Assembly: GCA_025964155.1 (NCBI GenBank)
Contig: JAOPZJ010000147.1
Location: 1-36,687, forward strand
Reading direction: 5' to 3'
Source: Solirubrobacterales bacterium
GTDB lineage: Bacteria; Actinomycetota; Thermoleophilia; Solirubrobacterales; Solirubrobacteraceae
DNA: 36,687 nucleotides
Below are positions 25,974 to 35,212 of the stretch, piece after piece. Position 1 is the first letter of the stretch, and each line of letters opens with the position of its first letter. The notes beneath the pieces were generated by a model. That model did not search any database. It had not been told where the DNA came from and saw nothing but the letters and a program-made list of their open reading frames with translations. The position numbers were made by a program, and so were the translations under genes.

Positions 25974-27107
25974 TCAGGCACCGGGCCGGGTGCGCCATGC
26001 CTGGATGAGACCTGCGTTCTGACCCGGGGTGCTGCCGTACGTGGTGACCTCGTCCGCACCGGCGTCCTTGAACGCCTGCAGCGTGTCGACGCACTCGCGG
26101 ACGGTGCCGAGCGCGCACGACTCCTGCATCCACTGGTCGGGAACCATCGAGGCGGGATCCATCAGCTCCACGCGGTGGTACTGCCAGTCCACCGTCTTGC
26201 TCGAGCTGGCGAACTGGGGATGCTGGGCGATGCGCTGGACGAGATCCCAGTCCCAGCCGTTGACGGTCGTCAGGGTCTTGGCGTAGGACTCGGTCAGGAA
26301 GTAGGTCACCGTGCGGCTGTGCGCGAGCGACCGGGTCTCGAAGTCGTCGAGGTCGGGGGCGGTGACGACGGCCTGGGCGATGCGAATGCTCGCCGGGTCG
26401 CGACCGATCCGCTCGCATGCCTCGCGGATGCGGGTGACGGCGTTGTGGCTGGCTTCAGGGGTCATGATCGGCGGCAGCAGGACGCCGTCCATGGCCTTTG
26501 CTGCCGCGGCCGCTCCCTTGGGGTTGCCGAACGTCCCGAACCAGACCTGCGGTCGCGGCCCCTCGTAGGGGAATCCGAGGGCCAGCGATTCGTAGCTGCC
26601 GGCCGGACCGTCGTAGGCAACGGTTTCCCCGGCCCAGAGCCGCTGCAGGATGTCGACGTAGTCCGTCAGGGCGTCGTAGGTTGCTGCTCGCAGGCCCATG
26701 CCCTTGAAGTAGGAGGACACGCCGAGACCGAGGCCGAGGATGAATCGCGGCCCGTAGCAGGCGTGCATGGTGGCGCCGAGCGCGGCCATGAGCTGGGGGT
26801 GCCGCGTCCACGGGGAGATGACCCCGGTCCCCACGTCCAGGCGCCACGTGCGCGCGGCGATGCCACCGAGGAATGCGCCGGCCTCCTTGAGGTTCCAACG
26901 CTCGGAGAGAAAGGCGCGGCTGAATCCCAGCTGCTCGGCCTGAACTCCATCGTCGATGCCCTGGGCGGAGGTCCGAAAGGCGGACTCGTACTCGGACTCC
27001 CGCGGCTGTGAGACCACTTGGCCGGAAACCACGTAGGCGCTCATGTCCTCAACGACCGGGGCGGCGCCCAGCGACGGGGGGTGAGGGACTGCTTGGCTGG
27101 CGCTCAC
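25974..27107 (-). CDS. F420-dependent LLM-class oxidoreductase (TIGR03857-like)
   Basis: 377 residues, a full luciferase-like (beta/alpha)8 protein. Features include LGFSRAFLSERWNLKEAGAF, GTGVISPWTRHPQLMAALGAT, RFILGLGLGVSSYFKGMG, PQVWFGTFGNPKGAAAAAKAMDG, and the C-terminal DEVTTYGSTPGQNAGLI typical of the MSMEG_2249-like subfamily. These enzymes use coenzyme F420 (or flavin) to oxidise or reduce alcohols, aldehydes or enones. The GTG start at 27107 overlaps the upstream stop (GTGA), so it is coupled to the phosphotransferase-fold gene. A truncated relative survives at 13520-14158, at the other end of the group. Confidence 0.88.
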   Translation of the reverse strand: MSASQAVPHPPSLGAAPVVEDMSAYVVSGQVVSQPRESEYESAFRTSAQGIDDGVQAEQLGFSRAFLSERWNLKEAGAFLGGIAARTWRLDVGTGVISPWTRHPQLMAALGATMHACYGPRFILGLGLGVSSYFKGMGLRAATYDALTDYVDILQRLWAGETVAYDGPAGSYESLALGFPYEGPRPQVWFGTFGNPKGAAAAAKAMDGVLLPPIMTPEASHNAVTRIREACERIGRDPASIRIAQAVVTAPDLDDFETRSLAHSRTVTYFLTESYAKTLTTVNGWDWDLVQRIAQHPQFASSSKTVDWQYHRVELMDPASMVPDQWMQESCALGTVRECVDTLQAFKDAGADEVTTYGSTPGQNAGLIQAWRTRPGA

Positions 27108-28228
27108 GAGAGCGCGCCGAAGAAGCTGGTGGTGCCGGCCGAGCTCGGGGCCGGCAGCCCGAGGAGCTCAGCGAGGATCTGCGAGGCCGGGTTGTCGATC
27201 GCCATCTCCGACTCCTGGGGCAGATAGCCCGCGTCCTTCATCAGGCGCGCGGTCCGGACCATGAGCAGGGACAGCCGCAGCGCAGCGAACACCTCGTAGT
27301 AGTGGAGGTTCTCGACGGTGCGGCCGCTCAGCTCCTCGTACCGCTTGGCGACGTCCTCCGTGCTGGGGAGTCCCTGCGGGCGCGGGACGCCGATGCCTTC
27401 GGTGTGGTGCCGGTTCAGCAGGATCCACCACCCCAGGTCGTACTCCGGGGCGGCGACGGCTGCAGCCTCCCAGTCGAGTACCGCGGTGACCCGGTTCTCG
27501 TCGTCGAAGATCATGTTCCCCACGCGGGCATCGCCGTGACACAGCACGTGCCGGTCGCTGTCGGCGGGCTGGTTCTCGTGGGCCCACGCCAGCCCCGCCT
27601 CGACCGTGGGGTTCGGCGTGCCCTCGCTCGCCCAGGTGAAGTAGTCCTCGTAGTACTTGACGAGCTGCGCGATGCCGGGCGCCGTGCCGCTGCGCCGGGT
27701 CACACGAGCGAGCGTCTGCTCGTTCCAGGAGACGGCGTGAAAGTCGACCAGCGCCTTGAGGGCCCCGTCGTGGAGCTCGTACTGCTGCTCGGTGGTCAGC
27801 TCCAGGAACCAGCCCGCGGCGGTGAACGGCGGGTCGTCGCCGAGCGTCCGGCCAGCGACGAAGTCCATCAGGATGAAGCCCGATCCGAGCACCGACGGGT
27901 CGAGCTCCAGCCAGCGAACCGTCGGCACCGGGACTGAGGAGTGCTCGCCGACGGCCGCTATGAGGTCGAACTCGACCTGGAGGTCGTAGTCCGGGAAGAC
28001 GCCTGCGCCATCCGCGGGGAGCACGCGAGCAACCATCCGCTGCGTGTGCTGCTGACCGTCTTCGGTCCAGGCGGCGTCCAGCAGGACGGTCTCGTTGGAG
28101 CCGCCGCTGCCCGAGGGAATCGTCACGTTGCTGACGCGCACGTCGGTGGCACGGGGGAGCTTCGCAGCGAGCCAGGCGGTGAGGTTGATCTCCGCCGACT
28201 GCGGATCGATCGAGTTGACAATCGCCAT
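27104..28228 (-). CDS. Aminoglycoside-phosphotransferase-fold protein (APH family)
   Basis: The ATG at 28228 (MAIVNSIDPQ) with AAGGAG nine bases ahead gives 374 residues. Kinase-fold motifs are present: SGSGGSNETVLLDAAW (nucleotide loop), RMVARVLP with the strand of the ATP-binding lobe, LCHGDARVGNMIFDDE (catalytic His-Gly-Asp, residues 231-233, and Asn 238), and AVLDWEAA (DWE 252-254). In actinobacteria and proteobacteria such proteins sit in acyl-CoA and steroid/terpenoid catabolic clusters, where they are thought to phosphorylate an alcohol or hydroxy-acyl intermediate. It is the first gene of the minus-strand group and lies downstream of the palindrome-rich promoter region. Confidence 0.87.
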   Translation of the reverse strand: MAIVNSIDPQSAEINLTAWLAAKLPRATDVRVSNVTIPSGSGGSNETVLLDAAWTEDGQQHTQRMVARVLPADGAGVFPDYDLQVEFDLIAAVGEHSSVPVPTVRWLELDPSVLGSGFILMDFVAGRTLGDDPPFTAAGWFLELTTEQQYELHDGALKALVDFHAVSWNEQTLARVTRRSGTAPGIAQLVKYYEDYFTWASEGTPNPTVEAGLAWAHENQPADSDRHVLCHGDARVGNMIFDDENRVTAVLDWEAAAVAAPEYDLGWWILLNRHHTEGIGVPRPQGLPSTEDVAKRYEELSGRTVENLHYYEVFAALRLSLLMVRTARLMKDAGYLPQESEMAIDNPASQILAELLGLPAPSSAGTTSFFGALS

Positions 28229-28291
28229 GTGCGTTGCTCCTTCGCGGCAGGCCGCGTTGCGGTGTGAGTTACGGGCGCCGGACGGCATCAA

Positions 28292-28468
28292 CCCTGATGT
28301 GCTGTTTGTCTCATACTCGCCGGCAATACGCCGCGTATGAACTCTTCGTTCCGAACCTATCCGCAGGCGGATCGCGAAGTCAAGAGCAATCCGTATCGTA
28401 TACGCATTGATTTGACATTCGCCCGTAAATCCGCGGGTTTTGCGCGGACAACTCGACGCATGACGTAG
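28292..28468 (-). promoter_or_regulatory. Promoter/operator region of the catabolic group
   Basis: On the minus strand TTGACT (28383-28378) is followed after 17 bases by a weak ATAGGT-type -10, a candidate sigma-70-like promoter for the group starting at 28228. An 8-bp palindrome CGTATACG (28397-28404) lies just upstream of the -35, and inverted CATAC...GTATG arms (28312-28316, 28335-28339) lie just downstream of the -10. These would suit repression by the TetR protein encoded next door. The whole stretch is more AT-rich than its surroundings. Confidence 0.45.
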
Positions 28469-29161
28469 TCAGTCAGGCACTGACGAAGCACCCGCAGGGC
28501 GGACTGCGGCACGGACGGCGCAGCCCGCGAGGATGTCCCGAAGGCCGCGCAGGTACTGGTCGGCGTCGACGGCGCTCGCCGGGGCATCGCGCTGCTTGGT
28601 CACGAAGGGGAACTCCTCGGGTTCGAGCGCCTCGAGCCACGCGCGGCGCGGGCTCTCGGCGCCTTCGTAGGAGATCTGCAGCAGCGCGTACCCGAGCGTG
28701 TACGTCCGGAGGGTGCGATGCATGCTGACCGCCTCTTCGACCGAGAACCCAGCGTGGTCGAGAACTGCGAGGATCGCCTCGAAGAGCCTGACCTGCTCCT
28801 CACCGAAGACCGGCGCCCGGGCTATGGCCTGGGTGACGTGACGGTGGACGATGAGTCGCTGATAGACGGCTGAGTAGCAGTCCTCGATGACAGCATCCCA
28901 CGGCCCGTCGACGCCCAGCGGCGGCAGGTCGTCGAGCAGGACCCCCGGAAGCATGGCCACGATCGCGCTCTTGGACTCGACGTAGCCGTAGAGCGTCATC
29001 GTCCCGCAACCGAGGCGCCGCGCCAGGCGGGCGACGGTGAGCGCCTCCTCGCCCTCGGCGTCGACGAGAGCGAACGCCGCTTGGGCGATCACCGCGTGAG
29101 TAAGGAGTCGGCTGCGACCCCCCTTGCGCTTAACGGTGGACGGTGCGTTTTCCTCGGCCAT
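28469..29161 (-). CDS. TetR/AcrR-family transcriptional regulator
   Basis: 230 residues. The N-terminal HTH covers residues about 16-62 (LLTHAVIAQAAFALVDAEGEE, LTVARLARRLGCGTMTLYGYVESKSAIV). The ligand-binding domain contains an AVIEDCYSAVYQRLIVHRHVTQAIA helix and an HRTLRTYTLGYALLQISYEG segment, similar to the TetR C-terminal class with a dimer bundle. It lies upstream of and in the same direction as the catabolic group, with operator-like palindromes in between, and is the obvious candidate for its substrate-responsive repressor. The ligand is unknown. It is divergent from the broken Lrp gene, 61 bp apart. Confidence 0.9.
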   Translation of the reverse strand: MAEENAPSTVKRKGGRSRLLTHAVIAQAAFALVDAEGEEALTVARLARRLGCGTMTLYGYVESKSAIVAMLPGVLLDDLPPLGVDGPWDAVIEDCYSAVYQRLIVHRHVTQAIARAPVFGEEQVRLFEAILAVLDHAGFSVEEAVSMHRTLRTYTLGYALLQISYEGAESPRRAWLEALEPEEFPFVTKQRDAPASAVDADQYLRGLRDILAGCAVRAAVRPAGASSVPD

Positions 29162-29222
29162 CGCGAGAGACTAACCCGAGATGAGCGAAACCGTATGACG
29201 TACCGAAAGCTCGTGGGCTTGC

Positions 29223-29680
29223 GTGCGACCCGACGACTCTGGCTTGGACACGATCGATCACGGCATCCTCGACCTCCTGCGCGCGAACGGCCGCGCCACA
29301 CTCGCCGACATCGGCCATGAGGTCGGCCTCTCTGCTCCCGCGGTCAAGCGCCGCATCGGCCGCCTCGAGCAGCACAGCATCATCACCGGGTATACCGTCC
29401 TCATCGACGAGCCGCGGCTCGGCAGCGCTCTCGAAGCGTTACCGAGTTACGGTTTGCCGGCGACACCAAGGTGGGCGACATCTCTGCCATCGCTCAGGGG
29501 ATGTCCGAGGTCCAGACGGTCTTCACCACCGCCGGCGATCCGGACGCCCTCGTCCACATCCGAGTCCGCGATGTCCAGCACCTCACGCAAGTCATCGACC
29601 GCCTCCGTCGCAGCGGCAGGATCACCGGGACGAAAACGCTCATGGTGCTCGACACCTGGAAACCACAACGGCGCGCCTGA
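29223..29680 (+). pseudogene. Lrp/AsnC-family regulator with single-base frameshift
   Basis: From GTG 29223 the HTH is complete (LDTIDHGILDLLRANGRATLADIGHEVGLSAPAVKRRI). The frame then breaks between 29440 and 29441. Restoring one base there (gcgtt-accgag to gcgttNaccgag) reads EAFTELRFAGDTKVGD and joins the downstream C-terminal RAM domain (VFTTAGDPDALVHIRVRDVQHLTQVIDRLR, ITGTKTLMVL) to its natural end at 29680, about 152 residues. Lrp/AsnC proteins sense amino acids and related metabolites through the RAM domain. The gene is either newly inactivated or carries a sequencing error. The product made as written would have the DNA-binding domain but an unrelated tail. Confidence 0.8.
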
Positions 29681-30018
29681 GCGCTCCACGACGGTCTCGT
29701 TTCGTCGCGACCACAGCGCCCAGCGATCTCTAGCGGCGGCATGGCAGAGAGACACGGTAACCACGGCATCGGGACGCTGAGGCGGTCGGCGTCGAGCCTG
29801 CGCGTCGTGGCCTCCACCCACCTCGGCCTCGGCTCGGACCAGCGCCGGCCTGAGATACGCGCTGCCAAGGACGGACGATCCGTGCCTCGACGTCTCCGAG
29901 GCATAGCGCGTGTGCCGCGCGCGTATGTGAGCGTGCCGCTCGGCTGCCGCGCTGCCCGAGCGCCGTGACACATCCGTCGACGTCGAACGGAGAACTTGGA
30001 GCGAACGGGCTCGGAGTA
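29681..30018. other. Gene-free stretch
   Basis: About 338 bp between two convergent units (Lrp remnant and the minus-strand membrane-protein gene). Frames here are Arg-rich and motif-free. I see no strong hairpin terminator although one would be expected. Confidence 0.35.
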
Positions 30019-30798
30019 TCAGGCAGCAGTGACCGAGGCGCCGCCTGGCCCCACCACGGCGGCCGACGTCACCGTGGCGGCGGCCTCAAGTCCCTGCCGG
30101 TCGACCGCCTTACTGGTCATGAGCCACATGACGATGTACCAGCTGAAGAATGCGGTAAGGGGGATCCACCAGACGAAGATGCCGTCCCAGGCGAACGGCC
30201 CCGTCTTGAAGAAGTAGAGCAGCGAACCCGGGAGGAAGAGCAGCGCGACCCAGACGTTGTAGTAGCCGAGCCATCGCGGGTAGACGCGCTGGGAGGTGTC
30301 TTGGAACACGCAGGTCGCGACCACCAGGCACTGGACGACCACGCAGCAGTAGGTGCCGATCAGCATGATCCAGCCGATGTCGTGAATGGCCAGGATCGTG
30401 TTCGGATCTCGGTCAGGCCGGAAGGCAGCCGCCTGCATGATCATGACGGGCAGCGCGAACAGCAGGATCCCGAGCATGCCGGTCCCGAGCTGCGCGTACG
30501 CCAGCGGTGAGTGCTCGCCTTCGATCCGTCGCATCTGGACGGTGATGCCGGCGACGAACGGCGCGGTCGCCGCGCCGGCGATCATCGTCAGTACGAGCCC
30601 GATCCGGATGCGGGTGGCGTGGTCGGCGTAGAACGCCGCGATCTTGGTCGCTCCGTCTGCCGGTGACGGAGGCGGCACGAGGCCTGCGACCACGACGAAG
30701 CCCACGATGAACAGACCCATGGCGGCGGGCCCGCCCCATAGGCAGAGCTTTTGCGATCTGGTGTTCGGCACGGTGTCGTCCGATCTTGTGGTCATCAA
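30019..30798 (-). CDS. Six- or seven-helix membrane protein, paralogue of 35213-36052
   Basis: 259 residues with hydrophobic helices such as MGLFIVGFVVVAGLV, IGLVLTMIAGAATAPFV, LGTGMLGILLFALPVMIM, IMLIGTYCCVVVQCLVVA and YNVWVALLFLPGSLLYFF. The motifs PPPSPADGATKIAAFYADH...RIGLVL, YPRWLGYYNVWVA and TGPFAWDGIFVWWIPL recur in the protein at 35213-36052, so they form a family. Its function is unknown to me. Its start overlaps the epoxide-hydrolase-like gene's stop (ATGA), tying it to the beta-oxidation-type genes. It may move or sense a lipophilic intermediate; that is inference. Confidence 0.72.
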   Translation of the reverse strand: MMTTRSDDTVPNTRSQKLCLWGGPAAMGLFIVGFVVVAGLVPPPSPADGATKIAAFYADHATRIRIGLVLTMIAGAATAPFVAGITVQMRRIEGEHSPLAYAQLGTGMLGILLFALPVMIMQAAAFRPDRDPNTILAIHDIGWIMLIGTYCCVVVQCLVVATCVFQDTSQRVYPRWLGYYNVWVALLFLPGSLLYFFKTGPFAWDGIFVWWIPLTAFFSWYIVMWLMTSKAVDRQGLEAAATVTSAAVVGPGGASVTAA

Positions 30799-31262
30799 GA
30801 GAGAGCGCGGTGGGCCGGCACGGTCACGCCGAGGGAGTCATGCCACGCCTCGATCCGGCTGCCCCGCACGCGAAACGCTCCGCAGGCATCGACCCAGCTC
30901 ATTGGGTTCCCGCTCGGCGAGAGGGACACATCCACGCGTTCGACGCACACGACCGACCCGATGGACGCCGACCGGATGACGATCGAGTCGACGTGCGTGC
31001 TGACGGTCTGCGTGAACACCTCCACGCGATCCAGGCACGCCTCCTTGCCATGAGCGATCCACGAGCCGGAGCTGCTCCAGACGCAGTTGGGGGTCAGCCA
31101 GTCGTCGACCGCGGCGAGCATGTCGCCGCGTCGGGCGGACAGGAAGTTGGCCACGACCCGCTCGGCATGGCTGACCGGCCACGGTCGCCCGAGCGCCGTG
31201 CGGAGATCGCTGACTGCCGCGGCGGTCACCGCGAGTCCGTCCGCGGCGTCGGACCGAGCCAT
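30795..31262 (-). CDS. Limonene-1,2-epoxide-hydrolase-like (SnoaL-fold) protein
   Basis: The ATG at 31262 lies two bases after the thiolase stop codon; the open frame further upstream overlaps the thiolase gene and is rejected. It has 155 residues with the cone-shaped alpha+beta SnoaL/LEH pattern: ERVVANFLSARRGDMLAAVDDWLTPNCVW (helices, then first strand), then CVERVDVSL and RIEAWHDSLG. LEH enzymes use an Asp-Arg-Asp set, and here Arg 109, Asp 111 and Asp 142 stand at the corresponding places. This favours a real hydrolase or hydratase acting on an epoxide or related ring rather than a catalytically silent SnoaL relative. It is translated with the downstream membrane protein. Confidence 0.72.
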   Translation of the reverse strand: MARSDAADGLAVTAAAVSDLRTALGRPWPVSHAERVVANFLSARRGDMLAAVDDWLTPNCVWSSSGSWIAHGKEACLDRVEVFTQTVSTHVDSIVIRSASIGSVVCVERVDVSLSPSGNPMSWVDACGAFRVRGSRIEAWHDSLGVTVPAHRALS

Positions 31263-31264
31263 TC

Positions 31265-32419
<1,155 letters not shown>

Positions 32420-33253
32420 TTAGCCCGCCATCCCGAGCGCGAGGCCGCCGCTGACGTTCAGCACCTGGCCGTGGACGTAGTCCGACGCCGGCGAGCAGAG
32501 GAAGTACACGCCGCGCGCCGCCTCCTCCGGGGACGCGGCCCGCCCGAGTGGGATCGCCATGCCGAAGTTCTGCCGCACGACCTCGGGGACGCCGAGTGTG
32601 ATCTTCTCACCGGTGGACCCGGCCTCGACCTCGCCGACCGTGCCGACCGCCGCCGTCAGGCGCGTGTCGATGACCCCGAACGCGACGCAGTTGACGTTGA
32701 TCTTCAAGCCGCCCCACTCCTTCGCGGTGGCGCGCGTGAGGCCGACGATCGCGCCTTTGCCGCTCGCGTACGCCACCTGCCCGGCGTTGCCCATCACGCC
32801 CGCCAAAGACGTGACGTTGACGACCTTGCGGAAGACCTCCCGGCCCTCGGCCTTCTCAGCCTTCGCAGGGTCGCGCAGGTGCGGCGCCGCTGCGCGCAGC
32901 ACCCGGAACGGCACCACCGTGTGGATGTCGAGCATCGCCTGGTACTGCTCGTCGGTGACCTTGTGCAGCGGCCCGTCCCAGGCGTAGCCCGCGTTGTTGA
33001 CCACGATGTCGAGCTGGCCGAAGCGGCCGACCGCCGCCGCCACGAGGTCGTCGCAGACGCCGGGCGCCGTCAGGTCGCCGACATGCGCGAGCCCCTCCGC
33101 CGCCAGCGCGCCGACCACCGCATTCGCCTCGTCGCCGTCGCGGTCGGAGACCACCACGTGCGCCCCGGCGTCCGCCAGCTTGCGCGCGACCTGCTCGCCG
33201 ATGCCCCGGCCCGCCCCCGTGACGATCGCCACCTTGCCGTCAAGCTCACCCAT
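32420..33253 (-). CDS. Short-chain dehydrogenase/reductase (3-hydroxyacyl-CoA/FabG-like)
   Basis: The ATG at 33253 (MGELDGKVAIVTG), with GAGG eight bases ahead, gives 277 residues; the longer open frame is rejected. Classical SDR features are the nucleotide-binding TGAGRGIG (12-19), NNAG (86-89), and catalytic Ser 149, Tyr 162 and Lys 166 (YASGK). A FabG-like C-terminus carries NVSGGLALG. A 20-residue insertion (about 125-145, KAEKAEGREVFRKV) lies before the catalytic Ser strand. It probably oxidises a 3-hydroxyacyl-CoA ahead of the adjoining thiolase. A 12-bp palindrome lies 37 bp upstream. Confidence 0.9.
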   Translation of the reverse strand: MGELDGKVAIVTGAGRGIGEQVARKLADAGAHVVVSDRDGDEANAVVGALAAEGLAHVGDLTAPGVCDDLVAAAVGRFGQLDIVVNNAGYAWDGPLHKVTDEQYQAMLDIHTVVPFRVLRAAAPHLRDPAKAEKAEGREVFRKVVNVTSLAGVMGNAGQVAYASGKGAIVGLTRATAKEWGGLKINVNCVAFGVIDTRLTAAVGTVGEVEAGSTGEKITLGVPEVVRQNFGMAIPLGRAASPEEAARGVYFLCSPASDYVHGQVLNVSGGLALGMAG

Positions 33254-33271
33254 CAGAAAGACCTCGATCCA

Positions 33272-33301
33272 GTACGTACCGTCCATACTGTCCGTACGGA
33301 C
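33272..33301 (-). promoter_or_regulatory. Palindromic operator candidate before the SDR gene
   Basis: GTCCGTACGGAC (33290-33301) is a perfect 12-bp palindrome. GTACGTAC (33272-33279) and a GGACGGTAC half-site stand beside it, 20-50 bp upstream of the SDR start. The GTAC/GTATG wording resembles the sites before other units of the window. It probably binds a TetR-type repressor. Confidence 0.5.
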
Positions 33302-33381
33302 GTTGAGTGCGAGCATATCGAGGCGGCACGCGACGTGCGGGGCGAATGCCTCGACGGCCGACGGCCCCTCCCCGTTCCGGG

Positions 33382-34164
33382 CTATGTGCCATCGAAGTGC
33401 GGGGGTCGCCGCTCGAGGAACGCGGCGATGCCCTCCTTCGCGTCGCGGGAGCACGCCCGGGCGCTCAAGAGCGCTGCTTCGTCGGACAGGCACTCCTGTA
33501 GCGTCCGGCGTTGACCGGCGTTCAGGAGCGACTTGATCGCGCCGTAGGCGCCGGTGGGCCCGGCGGCGAGTTCAGCGGCCAGCCGATCGGTGAGTGCCTG
33601 GAGGCTGTCGTCTTCTGCGACGTGCGTGATCAAGCCCCACCGCAACGCCTCCTCGGCGTCGACGGTCCGATTGGACACCGCGAACTCGTACGCGCGCCGG
33701 ACACCGATGAGACGGGGAAGGAAGTAGGAGGCCCCGCCGTCTGGTGAGAGCCCGGCCGCTGTGTAGCCAAAGGTGAACGACGCTCGCGACCCGGCCACGA
33801 CAAGGTCGGCCCCGGCGACGAGCGACACGGCGGCGCCCGCGGCCGGACCCTGGACCTCGACGATCACCGGGGCATCGAGCGCATCGAACGTCAGAACTGC
33901 ATCGTGCAGCGCTGAGGTCGTGGCCTGGACGCGGGCCTCCACCTCCTCAGGGTCTCCTGCCAGTGTGCGTAGGTCGCCGCCGACCGAGAAGATCCGCCCG
34001 CTCGAGCGCAGGAGCACGACGCGCGCTGAGCCTGCGCTCGACACCGCTTCCCGGAGCGCGAGCGCGACATCCAGGTCGATCGCGTTGGCGCTGGCAGGGC
34101 GCGAAAGGCGGATCGTCGTGATCCCCGCGCGGTGCTCAACCGTGATTGGCGCCCGTTCGCTCAT
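33382..34164 (-). CDS. Enoyl-CoA hydratase/isomerase (crotonase family)
   Basis: 260 residues of crotonase fold: NAIDLDVALALREAV, the oxyanion-hole segment FSVGGDL (59-65) with the second contribution near GAAVSLVAGADLVVA (110-124), FTFGYTAAGLSPDGGASYFLPRLIG, and a C-terminal helix ending with a PPHFDGT tail. The hydratase Glu of the first catalytic position is replaced, and SPDGG (Asp 142) occupies the second. This pattern fits isomerase-type (PaaG-like) or dehalogenase-like members rather than a standard hydratase. It follows the cytochrome-oxidase-like genes by 34 bp on the same strand. Confidence 0.88.
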   Translation of the reverse strand: MSERAPITVEHRAGITTIRLSRPASANAIDLDVALALREAVSSAGSARVVLLRSSGRIFSVGGDLRTLAGDPEEVEARVQATTSALHDAVLTFDALDAPVIVEVQGPAAGAAVSLVAGADLVVAGSRASFTFGYTAAGLSPDGGASYFLPRLIGVRRAYEFAVSNRTVDAEEALRWGLITHVAEDDSLQALTDRLAAELAAGPTGAYGAIKSLLNAGQRRTLQECLSDEAALLSARACSRDAKEGIAAFLERRPPHFDGT

Positions 34165-34198
34165 GCGAGTCTGCCCTCTCGGATCGGCGGTGACGGTG

Positions 34199-34486
34199 TC
34201 AGGAGGCGAGGAACGTCCCGAGGACTGCGGCGCAGACCACGAGGCAATAACCCTCGAAGACGAGTCGCAGCGGCAGCGGCGAGTCGCGGAGCTCCATGAA
34301 GTAGAGCCCGACCAGCCGGATCTTCACGAAGGCGACGAGGACGATCACCGAGCTCACGAGGCGATGGTCGTCGTCGGAGCTGAGGCCGTGGTCGGTTCCC
34401 AGGCGCCACGAGAGGAGCGTGGCGAGGATCAGGAAGAGCCATGCGATGCTCGCGCGGTTCTTCAGGAGCGGGGTGAGCGTGGACAT
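34199..34486 (-). CDS. Cytochrome c oxidase subunit IV-like (NorF-like) small membrane protein
   Basis: 95 residues with three hydrophobic helices (ASIAWLFLILATLLSWRL, LVSSVIVLVAFVKIRLVGLYFMEL, LRLVFEGYCLVVCAAVLGTF). The central KIRLVGLYFMELRDSP is the hallmark of prokaryotic COX4/NorF-type subunits. It sits eight bases after the subunit III-like gene. Such pairs without catalytic subunits are found beside nitric-oxide reductases (NorE/NorF) and, in actinobacteria, in lipid/steroid clusters. Its role here is unknown. Confidence 0.82.
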   Translation of the reverse strand: MSTLTPLLKNRASIAWLFLILATLLSWRLGTDHGLSSDDDHRLVSSVIVLVAFVKIRLVGLYFMELRDSPLPLRLVFEGYCLVVCAAVLGTFLAS

Positions 34487-34494
34487 CGCGGCTC

Positions 34495-35100
34495 CTACTT
34501 GACGAGGTACAGCAGCGGGAACAGGACGATCCAGAGCAAGTCGACCATGTGCCAGAAGCAGGCTCCGCCCTCGAAGAACCCGAACTGCCGCTTGGACATC
34601 TCCGGTTTGCGCGCGAGGTAGAAGAGGAAGCTCAGCACGAACAGGCCGATGATCAGGTGAAACCAGTGCAGGCCGGTCAGGACGAAGTAGTACATGTAGA
34701 AGTCGTTCGTGGCCGGCTTCAGGCCATGGCTAACCTTCTCGTGCCACTCGGCGATCTTCAGCCCTGAGAACGCCAGGCCACAGCTGAACGCGCCGGCGAT
34801 CAGCCACGGGACGATCTGGACCTTGCGCGCCCGCACCGCTCGCACCGCGGTGGCGACCAGCAGCGAGCTGAGCAGCAGCAGCAGCGTGTTCACCGCGCCG
34901 TAGGTCTGGTCCAGGTGCTTCTGGGACGCGTCGAAGAGCTTCGGATCGTCAGCGCGGTAGTACAGGTACGTGACGAAAAGGATCGCGAAGATCGTCATGT
35001 CGCCGAAGATGAAGACCCAGGTCCCGACCTCACCGGGGACGTGCTGCTCAGTTTTCGGCCGGCCGACCTTCTCGTCGGCGGCTCTGGTGATCGTCGACAT
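34495..35100 (-). CDS. Cytochrome c oxidase subunit III-like (NorE-like) membrane protein
   Basis: The ATG at 35100 with GGAG just upstream gives 201 residues and five membrane helices, the short form of the subunit III family. It has GEVGTWVFIFGDMTIFAILFVTYLYY, LLLLLSSLLVATAVRAVRA, and the family block YFVLTGLHWFHLIIGLFVL with its two His residues. The C-terminal FEGGACFWHMVDLLWIVLFPLLYL is also typical. No subunit I (heme-copper) or II gene is in the window, so it either joins an oxidase encoded elsewhere or serves another membrane enzyme of this cluster. Confidence 0.87.
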   Translation of the reverse strand: MSTITRAADEKVGRPKTEQHVPGEVGTWVFIFGDMTIFAILFVTYLYYRADDPKLFDASQKHLDQTYGAVNTLLLLLSSLLVATAVRAVRARKVQIVPWLIAGAFSCGLAFSGLKIAEWHEKVSHGLKPATNDFYMYYFVLTGLHWFHLIIGLFVLSFLFYLARKPEMSKRQFGFFEGGACFWHMVDLLWIVLFPLLYLVK

Positions 35101-35212
35101 GTAACTCCTGCGGGGGTGTCGGGACAGCGTTCGGCGGGAGTCGGCCACTGGCCTCTCCCCAAGCACGGCGGGACGACAAGGGCGTCGCCCCTGTGGCCCG
35201 CGGCGGGTCAGA

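Noticed and set aside
25065-27011. Long plus-strand open frame across the Liv fusion and LLM genes
   Set aside because: Antisense shadow; low-complexity composition and no motifs, and it spans the junction of two real genes.
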